From the NCBI GenBank assembly GCA_035079385.1, contig JAVHKY010000029.1, positions 8,370,001 to 8,434,000 on the forward strand: a DNA stretch of 64,000 bases. The letters run 5' to 3'. Under the pieces are notes generated by a model, which saw nothing but the letters and a program-made list of their open reading frames with translations, searched no databases and was not told where the DNA came from. The stretch's first letter is position 1. Each line of letters begins with the position of its first letter. The position numbers and the translations under genes were made by a program. This DNA is from Aspidiotus rigidus (taxonomy: Eukaryota > Arthropoda > Insecta > Hemiptera > Diaspididae). This document shows positions 10,840 to 22,085 of this stretch, piece after piece.

Positions 10840-12140
10840 TAATAATTATATGATATGTGTACAAGCAGATTTTGGAAAATTCTTGTTTTCCCGTTTTTTA
10901 TAAAGAGGGGGGAGTTTGATGCGTAAATAATAGGAATTTGATCCTATATAAATACAATGACAGTGAGTAAAAGCTCTCAAAGTCGATGAAAGTTGAATAT
11001 AATCACCATTCTTCATAAGGCGCTAGAGGTATTCAAATCACATTAAGTCGCACCGCTTCACTAAAATTTACCACCACATCACGTGTTTGTTTACATTCTT
11101 GAGAATACCTCTAGCGCCTTATTCTTCAAAATGACAGCCAATTTCAAAACTATATTTGAATATGATTGAAATTATAGATTGTTTTTTTTTTATTATTTTA
11201 CAAGCTTTGAAGCTACTCTGGGATTTATTAGTTGTGGGGTGTCGATTCCGGGTAAATTGCATTCGCGAAGTTCAATTATGAAGTCGAAATACCAAAATGT
11301 TCATTGTGCACGCCTGAAAGTAGAGAAAAGAGACGTTTTTTGACATGTTCCATGTATTTAGTCTCATCCTACCCGAATGCTAAAATCCACGAATCCATCC
11401 GCCTCCCCCTCCCCAAAAATAACGGACTTGGAAAATTCTTGAGAAAAATTTTTCCATATACCCCGCAGCTGATTTAGAAATCTGCGAGTGCACCTGTGCA
11501 CCACCCTTCTTATTTCCTGGAAATTACTGGACAAACCTCCTAGAACTCGTTGAACCGTGTTGACTACAAATCAATGCCGATCGGACGTCAATTCGACGTT
11601 ATGCTGTCGATCCATTATTTCAATAATCGACGTCGATTTATCGTTAAAATAGTTCCGAGGTATGTCGACCAGAAATCGACCATGAACGACTGCAAATCGA
11701 CGTAAAATCGACCCTGCAATAGATGTAGAAATCAAGTCGATCACGTGTGAACAGAATTTAGTGAACTACGGCGATCGCAAGCAGCACACACACTGCGTTA
11801 CTTTTGCACAGGCCTGAGATTGGCTCTGAGTTTTTGTATAGGCCCTAATACTTTATAACTGGTACATCTTTGAGGATAAAATAAGAAACGTACGAAGCCA
11901 CTTTATTCTCTCAATTTTTTTCCACGGATTAAAGTATTGAGTTACGTTTTCTGATAATGGCACTAATACAAGTTCACACGCAGTAAAATTACTTGAACTA
12001 ATTCTGTGAACTCCTATCCTACACCGTCGGGCTAAAAGTATTTTTTGTGATTTAAAAAAAAAAATGAAAGATTTTAGACGAGTAAGTCGGTATCTATATA
12101 AAAATATTACAAAAGATATGAGAAAAATTCTTACGTACTA
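10840..12140. other. intergenic; small inverted repeat and TCGAC-rich stretch
   Basis: No gene seen. aaggcgctagaggtattc (11,017-11,034) and its complement (11,103-11,120) form an 18-bp inverted repeat about 104 bp long, MITE-like. Positions 11,570-11,760 carry many tcga/cgacgt words of unknown meaning. The tail from about 11,900 is shared with unit A. Confidence 0.45.
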
Positions 12141-12141
12141 T

Positions 12142-12583
12142 TTAGGAATGAAATTGCAAGGTCAAACTTATATATAAAGAGTACCTCTCGTATATCCGGA
12201 TTCGCATTTTTTTCAATTCTTCGAAGTTGATATCAAATACTCCAGCCAGTAACAATTTGTTCTCACATTGGCATTGTCTGGTGTATCTGGTACGAGCATT
12301 AGAACTTTCTCCAAAGGCTCCAAACTTCGACATGCGTTCCGCATACTTTTTTGCTTCAGTTCGGTCGACTTCGTTTTTCGATCTCCCCCGTGATTGGAAA
12401 GGTGGTTTACCGACGAATACTCAATTAGTATTTTAGCACTGTACGTTGGAAGCACCGAGCTGTCCTCAGATTGAAAATGTCTCTGCCGTCGAAACCAGTC
12501 GGCGATTTTTTGCAGCTGATCTAGAATCGATGCTACCAATCCACATTTGAATCCTGTTTTCCCCTTCACAAAGTCGTACAAGG
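12142..12583 (-). pseudogene. IPK-like kinase C-lobe exon, unit B (degenerate)
   Basis: Acceptor TTTTTCTAG just above 12,583. The reading starts LYDFVKGKTGFKCGLVAS and includes DSSVLPTYSAK. Compared with the 27.5 kb copy it lacks the DFGK metal-binding motif: the text goes from VLML straight to VPDTPD. A frameshift near 12,230-12,330 separates the last part (ELKKMRIRIYERYSL). Unit C carries the same small deletion, so it predates their separation or was spread by conversion. Unlikely to be an active kinase. Confidence 0.75.
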
Positions 12584-13105
12584 CTAGAAAAAAGGTTTCA
12601 TGATCAAATCATTACACATTATGCTTTAAGAGTGAGGCTTCGCTCATTTTCCTAATTGGTACTACACCGTTTTCCATTCACAAATCCCTCCAAAATTATA
12701 GATTTTGAGACGCCTTTTTAGCTGTGATCACAAATCCTTCAAGGACGGTGACTCGAACAAAAGCCTTCACTTCCCATTTCGGTACTTAAAGTAGAAATCT
12801 GTATCAAATATCTGTACAGATAAATAGATTATGTCTTATCATTTGCATACAAGCACAAGCTCTCATCAAAAATGAATCGCGGGAAAGGGTTAATACTGAG
12901 ACCCACTGTAGAATTTGAAGTCATGAATTATGTCAATCGTCTGTGTGTTGTTTGTATGTTTTCAAGGATTTGGTTTCATTATTATTATGTACATTTTCCC
13001 TTCCATTGGGAGAGGGTAAAAGTTTGCTAGATTAATCCCCCGTATGTTCTCAGAAGTGATTCACTAAATCGATACTTTAAAATTATTTTAAAAAATATTA
13101 AGTAC
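12584..13105 (-). other. intron between exon 3 and C-lobe exon, unit B
   Basis: Co-linear with 28,000-28,480 of unit D (shared runs such as gtctgtacagata and the atttgtatac-like text). No other content seen. Confidence 0.5.
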
Positions 13106-13241
13106 TTTGAATTTTTTGACGTTGGCTCAAACGATAGCCGTATTCTTTCTCCTCTTGCCTGTAGGTTTTATCCAGCACGTCATAATATTCAAATTCAGGA
13201 ATGCCAAAACCCAACGATTTCATCATCGCTAGATATCTGAG
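13106..13241 (-). pseudogene. IPK-like exon 3 (middle exon), unit B
   Basis: 136 nt, the same length as in units C and D and in the gene at 36 kb. It reads GFGIPEFEYYDVLDKTYRQE, matching the family's GFxxxGFxYYD region, although the second G of that pattern is E here. It has an acceptor TTTTTCGCAG and a weak donor GTACTT. It belongs to a gene whose last exon is degenerate. Confidence 0.7.
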
Positions 13242-14169
13242 CTGCGAAAAATTGAAGGTATCAGTACCATTATATTGAATGTTGCAAAAGAGATTTGTCA
13301 GATATTTTTACTGACAAACTTCGAACAAACTTCTTAACATATTTGTACAAAATTTCACGTGCTATCCTTATTATGGTTTCATTTTCTCTGTGCAAATCTT
13401 TTAGACAGAATACTCTCGTAAAGAGGTGTTTGCCTCTCCCCCTTGAGGTCCTACTCAATAGCAGCAACTTATATTTTGCGAGTGTAGAAATCTACCGTTT
13501 GTAATTCAGATCATGGTAATGGTTCCTGGAGGGGACTTTTGGGGTGATATTGGATTTAGAGTCTATATCCCAGTCATTTGCTCCGCTCGTTCGCCTCCCT
13601 CTTCTTGGCATACAGAATAGCCTTGTGAGTTCATCCCCTAGTTTATGTAACAAAGACCTACTTTAACCTAGTGTAGCCTACATAGAGCTGATAATATGTG
13701 GCTTAGTATAAATGGTGACGTTCCATACTTGTAAGAAAAAACTGTTGCACAATTTAGCTGGATAAAAGTCTTTGCTAAACTTGGAAAAATTGTATTTAAA
13801 AGTTCAGTTTTGGGACTGTTAAATGAGTAACGATAGAAAAATTAAGTAAGGCGTGGTATACAGTTGAAAGTATGATAAATCCAGACGTTGTATGGTAGGG
13901 TTGGTAGCGTAGATAGCTCGCTAGATATCTTTTTTGACAGCAGGGCAAAATTTAAAGTAAAGGCGCTGCGGGTACTGGTAGAAATACATAATCAATGATA
14001 TTATTCGAGGGAACCTTTGGGGAACGGGGCGGTAATTCATGGTGAGGGAAACCTATGTTATCATTATTTGCTATTATCAATTTTTTTTTTTTTAGTGCCC
14101 CTCGTAATTGGCCCTTGAAGGCTGTGTGGGGGCACTTTAAAATTATATAAATAAATAAATAAAATTTAC
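13242..14169 (-). other. intron of unit B
   Basis: Contains the stretch (13,400-13,670) also present in unit A at 6,120-6,362 and, more diverged, in unit C at 20,510-20,710. Near 14,090-14,137 a hairpin (agtgcccc...ggggcact) followed by an (ataa)n tail looks like the 3' end of a small retroposon. Confidence 0.45.
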
Positions 14170-14262
14170 TCTCTGCTCCACAGTTTCTTCAGAAAACCGT
14201 GACTGTCGACGTATGAGGCCAATTTTCACATCCATATTGCAAGGTAGTTTGAAGCCTTTCAT
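14170..14262 (-). pseudogene. IPK-like catalytic exon (MDVKIG), unit B
   Basis: Reads MKGFKLPCNMDVKIGLIRR, keeping the PxxxDxKxG catalytic signature of the inositol-polyphosphate-kinase family. The donor is GTAAAT, as in unit D. It lies about 60 nt downstream of the membrane ORF stop. No N-lobe exon is visible upstream in this unit, so the kinase would lack part of its ATP-binding lobe. Confidence 0.7.
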
Positions 14263-14322
14263 GATATATTCGAGATAGATAAATCTGATAGATGAAAATA
14301 AAAAGATTTCGCGACATAACTT

Positions 14323-14562
14323 TTACATAAAACGACCACCTGGACCAAAGTGACGACGACTTCTATTGAAATGATCCCGACTCATACTATCAAAACCATT
14401 AGGGTGAACCGTCCCGGAACTTGTACCTGCAGGAAGAATAATTAAAGAAATAAGAACAAGAACACCCAAAATGATAGCAAGAACAAGAAAAATTATGCAC
14501 GGAAAACAGATAATCACACCAATAATAATTAGAGTATTATAAATAACAGAATCCGCCATCAT
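14323..14562 (-). CDS. small one-pass membrane protein, unit B
   Basis: 79 codons, MMADSVIYNTLIIIGVIICF onward. The hydrophobic segment runs from about residue 7 to 43 and includes GVIICFPC. A polar, Arg/His-rich tail follows (MSRDHFNRSRRHFGPGG). Same start and same stop position as the other members. The basic tail after the membrane segment would fit a cytoplasmic C-terminus by the positive-inside rule (inference). Unknown family. Confidence 0.55.
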   Translation of the reverse strand: MMADSVIYNTLIIIGVIICFPCIIFLVLAIILGVLVLISLIILPAGTSSGTVHPNGFDSMSRDHFNRSRRHFGPGGRFM

Positions 14563-14645
14563 TCAGTTACAATAAATGAGAGATACACGCATACTCAAGA
14601 TCGACGGTTGAATAATTTTAGTAATCAAGCAACCAGTAGTTTGTT
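14563..14645 (-). promoter_or_regulatory. conserved upstream block (unit B)
   Basis: gtaatcaagcaaccagtagt begins at 14,621, with actcaagatcgacggtt between it and the ATG. Nearly identical to units A, C and D. Confidence 0.5.
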
Positions 14646-15199
14646 GTAATCTATAAAGTAGTTCGTGCTACGAGTATCTGTCTGAGCTTTTGAAGGTCTA
14701 AACGTTGGCCATATGAACGTGTACAAACTGTTGACGCAAGGACGTGATAAGAAAATAAGCACAACAGTGGTGGAAACAGACAGTAAAGTGCGGTGGCACA
14801 AGATTCCCCTCTATTCAAGATGAACCACGAAGCCTTTCTTTCCCGACAATTACGCTTATTTCTTATCATGTCATGGATTCAATGATTTGGGATTAAGCTC
14901 AGTCTCTATGTGTTTGTCCTAAGTTCCTTGGTAAAGGCACATACAGAAAGCAGATAATGTACATAATACAAGTCTCAAGACCATCTGCCTAATGTGTCCT
15001 ACGCCTTATCCTTATCTTCTTTTGGAGGATTATTTTCTCTTTTGGTACAAAGTTATTAAGTAGGTTGTTACCCTGGTCGTGCATTTGCCTAAATCTTTCT
15101 GTATCCATCTTCTCTTGATTAACCGTAGCAACTAATGCAGACACCTAATTCCATACTTTTCTGGAACTTAGCATGGTGGCTTCCAGGCTACTCGGAGCA

Positions 15200-16050
15200 A
15201 GCGTTTTATCGACCCCAATCTCTCGAAAAGACCAACTAAGCTTATCCCGTTCATACCTTTACGTCTCACTAAAATGAGGTGTGATGTGGACCATCATCGC
15301 GCTCTTGATCGCAATACGAACATTTGGCCCACTCAACTTTCCTTAACTTACCATAAAACTATAGCCAATTACGATCTGAGTCCGGTGGAAATTTAGGAGA
15401 ACGTAGTCTTGGTTCAGCCTTTCATCAAGGTCGCAAATGCGCATCAACACAATGGCCACCCATACCCGAAGCAAACTTTGAGCAATTCTCGCTTTTCCAT
15501 TCCTGAAATGAGGAGCGTTTTGCCTTTTGCTTAACCCGTGAAGCCTTGTGATCAATTTCTGTCTTCTTCCTGTCTTTGAACACCATCGCTTTCTCCTCAG
15601 CATGAGGTCCAATTGGTGGTGAACGCGTTAATACTCAAAGAGCCTAGTCAATACAGACGGTAGACTCTCACTCTTCGTTAGATCTTATCATTTATATAGG
15701 CGGATCAACAATACGTTACTCATGATAATTTTCCTCCTTACCAACCTCGACCCTCCTAGATTTGTCATCAGGCGACTTAAGTAGATTACTACCGTGCCCT
15801 TTTTTTCCACTGCCATCAGGGCGAAGCTCAGCTTTGAATCAAAACAGGTAGCCTGATTCTTCATCACCTTTTTGAGTGATTTTGTGAGAGGGTTATGAAG
15901 CCTGGCGTCAGGGTACGCGAGAATCTGCAGAGACGAGCGTCTCTTTGGTGGAGAGTTGTACACACACACACAGAGGTGCGAGTCGTAAGAGCACGACAAG
16001 CAACGTGAGTTAGGAAGAGCTCGGTAAGCCGAGGTAGTGGCCACGGCTGG
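15200..16050 (-). pseudogene. LINE relic, RT C-terminus
   Basis: Minus-strand frames give ARIAQSLLRVWVAIV and CSYCDQERDDGPHH (about 15,330-15,280). The latter is the C-terminal zinc motif of R1/Jockey-type elements. Related to the relic at 7.4-8.0 kb. Multiple frame breaks, no complete domain. Confidence 0.5.
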
Positions 16051-16429
16051 AGACTTTACACGCTTGGACAGATTTCCTCACCTTGCCGGTAAAAGGTGGC
16101 TGAACTAAACTTCCGACAGGTTGTCAATAATATGGCCTCGGTTATGCAGTATGTCTTGAAGATCCAATTAAATGCTGAAAGAGCGGCACACCACAAGTAT
16201 CTGGGCACTTCACTGAACCAGTAGATATTTCTGCTTCGATTTCTCAGCAGCTAGGACGTTTGCTGATAATCCTAAGCAGGTTTACAGACACACCCATCTC
16301 TGTAAGTATTTGTAATTCCAATACCTTCACTCATGGTATCGAATTAAATACATTTCTATCATAACGAGAAAAAAAAAAGAATACTCAAAAGGGAGAATAA
16401 ACCTTATGGTCCATTTGAGACTCTCCGGT
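16051..16429. other. no gene seen
   Basis: Unassigned sequence between the LINE relic and the Penelope relic. Confidence 0.4.
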
Positions 16430-17374
16430 ATGCTCCTTCCCCCGCGAATTTGATCACTTTTTGCGCGATGTCAATGAAAAGTGTCGTGAGTTTGAGATGA
16501 ATTTGAAGGAGAAGAAAAATAGGAAGTTATCCGAAAATGTTGATGTGGCTAAGAAAGGGGATAGTGATGGTGTTGTCATTCAGAAATTCCACCCCCTCCC
16601 CTCATAAATAATAGTCAGCTAGTATTTATTAGCGATGAAACAGCCCTTCTTGAGAAAGGGTTGGAATTTAGTCTACCTACCCAGAAGAAGGATGAAACTT
16701 TAGCGAAAGTTGTTGCGGATTTCGCTGTGAAAATCGGTCCTGGTTTTAATACCCAAAAAGTCTGTGCCGAGATAGTCCACAATAACCCCCTCTCTCGTAT
16801 AAGTAACGAATAGGGAGGAGTGATCCAACGTTTAGAAAGGAAGATTAAGGAGGGAGATTTAATCGTCACTAAGGCCCATGAAGTGCTCCAGCAATGTGGT
16901 GCAAAAGAGAGTGAGAACTTCAGTTTCCTTAAGTATGATAAAGAAGTTAGGAGTGTCATCAACAAGTGTGAGGCTATTATCAAAACTCCAGCTATGAAAA
17001 AAGCACTCCTTGTTCCTACAGGTTGCCTAAAGTGCATAAGAATAATACCACGATGCGACCTGGTCTCATTCATTTCCTCTCCTACCTACCTCCTTGCTAA
17101 ATTCCTGGACCACTGGTTTAAACATCGCATTGATTTTGAATCTCCTCATTCGGTCTCGAACTCGGCCTCTTTGACTGATTTTTTGATGGGTGTAAGTCTT
17201 TTCCTGGGCCCGACCATCTGTTCGTTCGATGTTGTTGGACTGTTCCCGAATATTCCGAAAAATGCTACTATCCAGCGTATGGGTGAGCTACGTGTCAGGA
17301 CCAACATTCCTCACAATGAACTTCAAGAATTTTTTGATCTCTTAATAGTGTGGGCAAATTACAGCCATATTTGA
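16430..17374 (+). pseudogene. Penelope-like element relic
   Basis: Plus-strand frames give SDETALLEKGLEFSLPTQKK, VKIGPGFNTQKVCAEIVHNN, KFLDHWFKHRIDFESPHS and FDVVGLFPNIPKNATIQRMG. These are the N-terminal and finger/palm parts of the same family as the 32.9-kb element. An in-frame TAG lies near 16,810, the KADKG motif has been lost, and a deletion removes the LLYGLPKVHK region. The element is cut at about 17,370, before YxDD, by the foldback element starting near 17,390. Confidence 0.85.
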
Positions 17375-17389
17375 AAAAAAAAAAATATA

Positions 17390-19270
17390 TATTGCTGGAG
17401 CAAACGTTTCTTTCCTGAAAATGGTTCAGGATGTGGTCCTGAACAACATACTAAAAATCCCGCGTTTTCCCCTCGGAGCTTCTTTTTTTATGGGGATTCG
17501 AACCCCCCAAAAATTAGTTTTTCGCCTATATCGCGTGAAATTGAAATTTTATTAAAAAATGTTTCAAACAAAAGTTGTTCTTCGTTAAATTTTATATCAA
17601 ATAACGTATTCAACTTTCTGCCTATGCCAATTAGTGCCTTTGCAGATGGCGTTCAAAAGAGTCCCAAAATCAATTTTTCTATACATCTCCAAAAATTGAA
17701 ATTTTATTAAAAAATGTTTCAAACAAAAGTTGTTCCTCGTTAAATTTCCTACCGAATAACGTATTCAAGGTTCAACCTAGGTGAATTAGTGCCCCGTCAG
17801 AGCCTTAAAAGGTCGTTCAAAAGAGGACAAAAATCAGTTTTCCATATATCTCACAAAATTGAAATTTTATGAAAAAATGTTTCAAATAAAAGTTGTTCTT
17901 CGTTGAATTTTCTATCAAATGAGCTATTCAGCTTTCAGAATAGAGTAATTTGTCTATGCAAAAGTGTGTTAGTTAAATTTTTCCTGAAGGTTCCTCAACT
18001 GAATACTAGTCTATGAGGCCAGTATATTTCAGGTAATACGGACACATAATTTTATAACACAGCCCGAGGAGGGAGGTCGTTTCTCGCACATGACTTGAGC
18101 TCTGCCATCCATCGCCCTGCCAACTAGTTTTATACGCTTTCTAACAGGAGCAGTGTACGTTAGCCTGCCGACTTACAGTAGTCTTATACCCGTATTCGGG
18201 ATTGAGGGACTTGATATTATTCGCTCTCGTCATACTCTTCGCCTGTGATTACTGAGGAATCATCATCAGTACTGGACTCATGGTCAGCTTCATCGTCCTG
18301 ACTTGATACATCCTGCAAGTCGTCCTCAATGTCGTCTACTACCTCTAATACTCCACCAGCATAGTCATGAATATGAGAGAAATATTCATTCAATTTCCAC
18401 CTATTCGCAATATTTTCATCACTGATGATGGTAAAAAAAAAATAGTCTTTACAACCTGTAATGATGCAAGACTTCCATAAATCAGCACCAAAACTATTTG
18501 AATATAAAAAAAATATAGCACACCCTTTTATCTTTAACATCAAAACCCTTTTTTTACAGCCTAGTTACTCTATCCTGAAGCTGAATAGTTCATTTGATAG
18601 GAAATTCAACGAGGAACAACTTTTATTTTGAAACATTTTTTTATAAAATTTCAATTTTGAGAAGTATATGGAAAAACTGATTTTGGTTCTCTTTTGAACG
18701 GCCTTTTAAGGCTTTGACGGGGCACTAATTGACCTAGGCTAAACCTTGAATACGTTATTTGGTAGGAAATTTAACGAGGAACAACTTTTGTTTGAAACAT
18801 TTTTTAATAAAATTTCAATTTTTGGAGATGTATAGAAAAACTGATTTTGGGACTCTTTTGAACGCCATCTGCAAAGGCACTAATTGGCATAGGCAGAAAG
18901 TTGAATACGTTATTTGATATAAAATTTAACGAAGAACAACTTTTGTTTGAAACATTTTTAAATAAAATTTCAATTTTTGGAGATGTATAGAAAAACTGAT
19001 TTTGGGACTCTTTTGAACGCCATCTGCAAAGGCACTAATTGGCATAGGCAGAAAGTTGAATACGTTATTTGATATAAAATTTAACGAAGAACAACTTTTG
19101 TTTGAAACATTTTTTAATAAAATTTCAATTTCACGCGATATAGGCGAATAAACTAATTTTTGGGGGTTCGAATCCCCATAAAACAAGAAGCTCCGAGGGC
19201 AAAACGCGGGATTTTTAGTATTTTGTTCAGTTTTCAGCAAAGAAACGTTTGCTCCAGCAAAACGTTTTCT
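17390..19270. mobile_element. large foldback element with tandem sub-repeats
   Basis: Left (17,394-18,000) and right (18,540-19,268) halves are inverted copies: ggagcaaacgtttctt at 17,398 pairs with its complement near 19,240. Each half contains three to four tandem ~165-bp sub-repeats (gaaattttattaaaaaatg then gtttcaaacaaaagttgttc). The outer ggggattcgaacccc palindrome resembles a Pol III B box but has no matching A box. The central 500 bp are unique and carry an ORF at 18,217-18,543. Confidence 0.8.
18217..18543 (-). CDS. ORF of unknown function in the centre of a foldback element
   Basis: 108 codons. Residues 1-60 are mixed hydrophobic/aromatic (CIITGCKDYFFFTIISDE). The C-terminal 45 residues are very acidic (EVVDDIEDDLQD, then DDEADHESSTDDDSS). 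An acidic tail after a globular-looking start resembles the end of many transposases, but I recognise no domain. It may be the last exon of a captured gene or of the element's own lost transposase. Confidence 0.3.
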   Translation of the reverse strand: MMLKIKGCAIFFLYSNSFGADLWKSCIITGCKDYFFFTIISDENIANRWKLNEYFSHIHDYAGGVLEVVDDIEDDLQDVSSQDDEADHESSTDDDSSVITGEEYDESE

Positions 19271-19496
19271 TCTTTCTTATTTGCCTACACTAAAATTACT
19301 TCAAGAGATTCTTCGATAGCCTATCGTGCACTAATTAAATTCACTCATTGAACTAAAAGTATTTTTCGCCTTTCTGTAAAAATAAGAGGTTTTCGACGAG
19401 TAAGTTATTATTGTCACACAAATATTACAAAAGATATGAACAAAATCCCTATATTCTACCTAGAAACCAAATGACGGAGAAAATCGTCATTCCAAG

Positions 19497-19925
19497 TCAA
19501 AAAGATGGATGATGTTGTGATAACGTGTATTCTGTTAAGGAGTACCTCTCGTATATCTGGATTCGCATTTTACTCAATTCGTTGATGGTCGAAATCAAAT
19601 ACTCCAGGCAGTGAAAATTTGTATCCACACTGTCTGGTGTATCTGGTACGAGCATTCGAACTTTCTCCAAAGGATCGAAACTTTGACGCGTCTTCTGCAT
19701 ACTTTTTAGCTTCAATTCGGTCGACTTCATTTTTTGATCTCCCTCGTGATTGGAAATGTGGTCGACCGACGAATACTCGTTGTTCGTTGGAAGCACCGAG
19801 CTGTCGCCAGATCGAAAATATCTCTGCTTTTGAAACCAGAAAGCGATTTTTCGTGGCTGGTCTAGAATCGATGCTACCAATCCACATTTGAATCCTGCTT
19901 CTCCAATCACAATATGGTACAACCC
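19497..19925 (-). pseudogene. IPK-like kinase C-lobe exon, unit C (motif lost)
   Basis: Open for 141 codons after acceptor CCCTTTAG. Reads LYHIVIGEAGFKCGLVAS, DSSVLPTNNEYSSVD, then VRMLVPDTPDSVDTNFHCLEY. Compared with unit D it lacks both the YDAKMLI stretch and the DFGK metal-binding motif. Together with a destroyed catalytic exon at 20.9 kb, this cannot be an active kinase. Either a pseudogene or a non-catalytic paralogue kept open. Confidence 0.7.
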
Positions 19926-20245
19926 TAAAGGGAAAAACGTAAAATTTATGAAATTTCCGTTTTTTAAAAATGAGACTTTGTCATTGCGTTTCCGTTGATA
20001 CTACATCGTTTACCATCCACGAAACTCCATGAAATTTTAAATCGAAATTGTCTTTATATAGAGTTGTAGACGCCTTTTTAGGTGAAATCGCGCAAATCCT
20101 TCAAGGGGGAAACTATACACAAACGAAAGCTCTCTCCTCCTATTTCCGCAAAAGACTAAAATTTTGGCAAATGAATCGCTGATATGCTTTAAAAATGATT
20201 CACAATACTTATGCACTTAGAATATTATAAAAACAAATTGAGTAC

Positions 20246-20381
20246 TTTGAATTCCTAGGCGTTGCGTCGAACGATAGTCGTATTCTCTTCCCTCTTGCCT
20301 GAAGGTTTCATCCATAATGTTATAATATTCAAATCTAGGAACGTCCACACCGCATGGATCCATCATCGCTATGTACCTATG
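20246..20381 (-). pseudogene. IPK-like exon 3, unit C
   Basis: 136 nt with acceptor TTCGCAG and donor GTACTC. Reads VPRFEYYNIMDETFRQEGRE. The conserved G before the FEYY is replaced by R. Confidence 0.65.
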
Positions 20382-20883
20382 CTGCGAAAAAATAAAAAGG
20401 GTCAGTAATGCTATATTAAAATTTCAAGAAGAGATTGGTTACACATTTTTACAGACAATCTTCTTCACACACCTTTATCATCTTTGTGCTTTCTTAGCAA
20501 TCGTGAGCAAAAAAATTTCACGTGACAATCTTTTGCCCTCCCGTTTTGAGGTCCTACTCAATTTGAGTGTAGAAATCTGCGGTTTGTTATCAAGACATGG
20601 TCAAGGTTGCAGGACGGGACTTATGGGGTTATAATATATTACTCTAGTCACTCGCTCCGCTCGTTTGCTTCTCAGGCTATTATAAATTTACACCCCCCAG
20701 TTTATGTAAGTTACCCAATTTAACCGGATATCCTCCTCCCCAAAGACATATCCAAGCAAAAATCTTTGCTACGCTCGGAAAAATACTATTCAAAACCAAC
20801 AAATTGTATGTTTAATGAGTCACGATGACAAAATTAAGTGCAAGGCGTAATACGGTTGAAAGTTGATAATCATACAAATTTAC

Positions 20884-21005
20884 TTTTTGCTCCATAGTTT
20901 CTTTAGGAAACCAAGACGGACGACGTATGAGGCTAATTTTCATTTTCATATTATTGTAAGGTGGTTGAACGCCTTCCATGATATATTCGTGAGATGTAAA
21001 AATCT
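20884..21005 (-). pseudogene. IPK-like catalytic exon, unit C (catalytic motif destroyed)
   Basis: Reads MEGVQPPYNNMKMKISLIRR where units B and D have LPCxMDVKIGLIRR. The essential D and G of PxxxDxKxG are replaced by K and S. Confidence 0.7.
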
Positions 21006-21093
21006 GATAATTGTAGTACTTTTAAGCGAAATGATTAGGCCTACAAGGATTACGAGGAAAATTGTCGCAACTTGTATGCGATTCTCTTCTAGT

Positions 21094-21228
21094 TTAACCA
21101 TCCACGATAGAGGAAATTATAAAAGGGCTAATAAAAGCATGTATGATTATTAGAATAACAAAAATTAAAGCAATAATTATACTAGTAATAACAGATCCGG
21201 TATGATAATATTCAGGATCCGCCATCAT
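21094..21228 (-). CDS. small one-pass membrane protein, unit C, proximal copy
   Basis: 44 codons plus stop: MMADPEYYHTGSVITSIIIA and onward, with one hydrophobic segment of about 28 residues and almost no tail. It shares the MMAD start and upstream block with units A and B. Shorter than the others and possibly truncated, since the polar tail is missing. Unknown family. Confidence 0.45.
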   Translation of the reverse strand: MMADPEYYHTGSVITSIIIALIFVILIIIHAFISPFIISSIVDG

Positions 21229-21310
21229 TCAGTCACAATGATTAAGAAACTCTAGCGTACTCAAGATAAACGTTTAACAATTATAGTAATCAAGCAACCA
21301 GTAGTTTCTT
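21229..21310 (-). promoter_or_regulatory. conserved upstream block (unit C, proximal)
   Basis: gtaatcaagcaaccagtagt begins at 21,286, with actcaagat between it and the ATG. Confidence 0.5.
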
Positions 21311-21440
21311 GTTATCTAGTTCGTGATACCTATCTTCTGATAAAAACGTAAATAAATAGATTTCACAACATACCTTTTAAACAAAATTATTACGACCTTA
21401 CGGATAGTGACCAGAAGAATCACGATCTCTATGAATATTA

Positions 21441-21572
21441 TTACGACTTTTTTTCCATTGATTCTTTGACTATTCTAGTAAACGAATTAAAAAGATAAAG
21501 CACAAAAATCACCATAATCACAAACAGGATAACAACAATAATAGCAACAATAATTCGAGATATATCCGGCAT
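21441..21572 (-). CDS. small one-pass membrane protein, unit C, distal copy
   Basis: 43 codons plus stop: MPDISRIIVAIIVVILFVIM and onward. Right after the stop, other frames read NNIHRDRDSSGHYP and RNNFV, which match the tail and end of the longer copies. A frame change has therefore shortened it. Downstream AAAAGGTATGT is a good splice donor placed after the shared stop position. This is the only unit with two membrane ORFs in a row. Confidence 0.4.
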   Translation of the reverse strand: MPDISRIIVAIIVVILFVIMVIFVLYLFNSFTRIVKESMEKKS

Positions 21573-21670
21573 AATTTAGTTGCAATGAACAGGAAGAACC
21601 TAGATAAAAGTATTTTCAAGGTCGACGGTTAAACAATTTGAGCAATTACGCAACCAGTAGTTTGTTTTTA
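21573..21670 (-). promoter_or_regulatory. conserved upstream block (unit C, distal)
   Basis: gcaattacgcaaccagtagt begins at 21,642, a diverged form of the shared block, with ggtcgacggtt between it and the ATG. Confidence 0.45.
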
Positions 21671-21672
21671 GA

Positions 21673-22080
21673 CTACACACATTGAGCTTTGGCCATATAA
21701 ACGTGCACAAAGTGTTGACGGAAGGACGTCATATGAAAATAAGCTTCGGTCAAAAAGGAAATGCGGTAGACAGTGGACTGCGGAGGCGTGTATCCTCCTT
21801 ATCTCTCCAGTCCACAACGTAAGACTTTTTTTCCCCCAGATTAGGCTTATTTCTTATCATGTCTTGCATTTTAAGATTCGGGACTAAACTTAGTCTATGC
21901 TTTATTATGTTTAGGTATTGGCAAAGGTATCCGCAAGATAGACAAATTTCAAGACCCTTGAATAATAATAATAACAGTAATAGATGTGTGTATCCCTCGG
22001 TTATGTGCACAAGAAACACAGGAAGTTTCTGAATGCGGAATAATAATAATCGCTTTTGTTGCATGCGTAGGACCACCCAT
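21673..22080. other. upstream end of unit C
   Basis: Contains the aatgcggtagacagtggact text also seen near 7,225 and, diverged, near 14,775. A short (aat)n run is near 21,960. No gene. Confidence 0.45.
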
Positions 22081-22085
22081 CCTCC

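Noticed and set aside
19155..19185. GGTTCGAATCC, a perfect Pol III B-box word, also inverted near 17,495
   Set aside because: It lies in a palindrome of the foldback arm. No A box at the right spacing and no cloverleaf, so not called tRNA or SINE.
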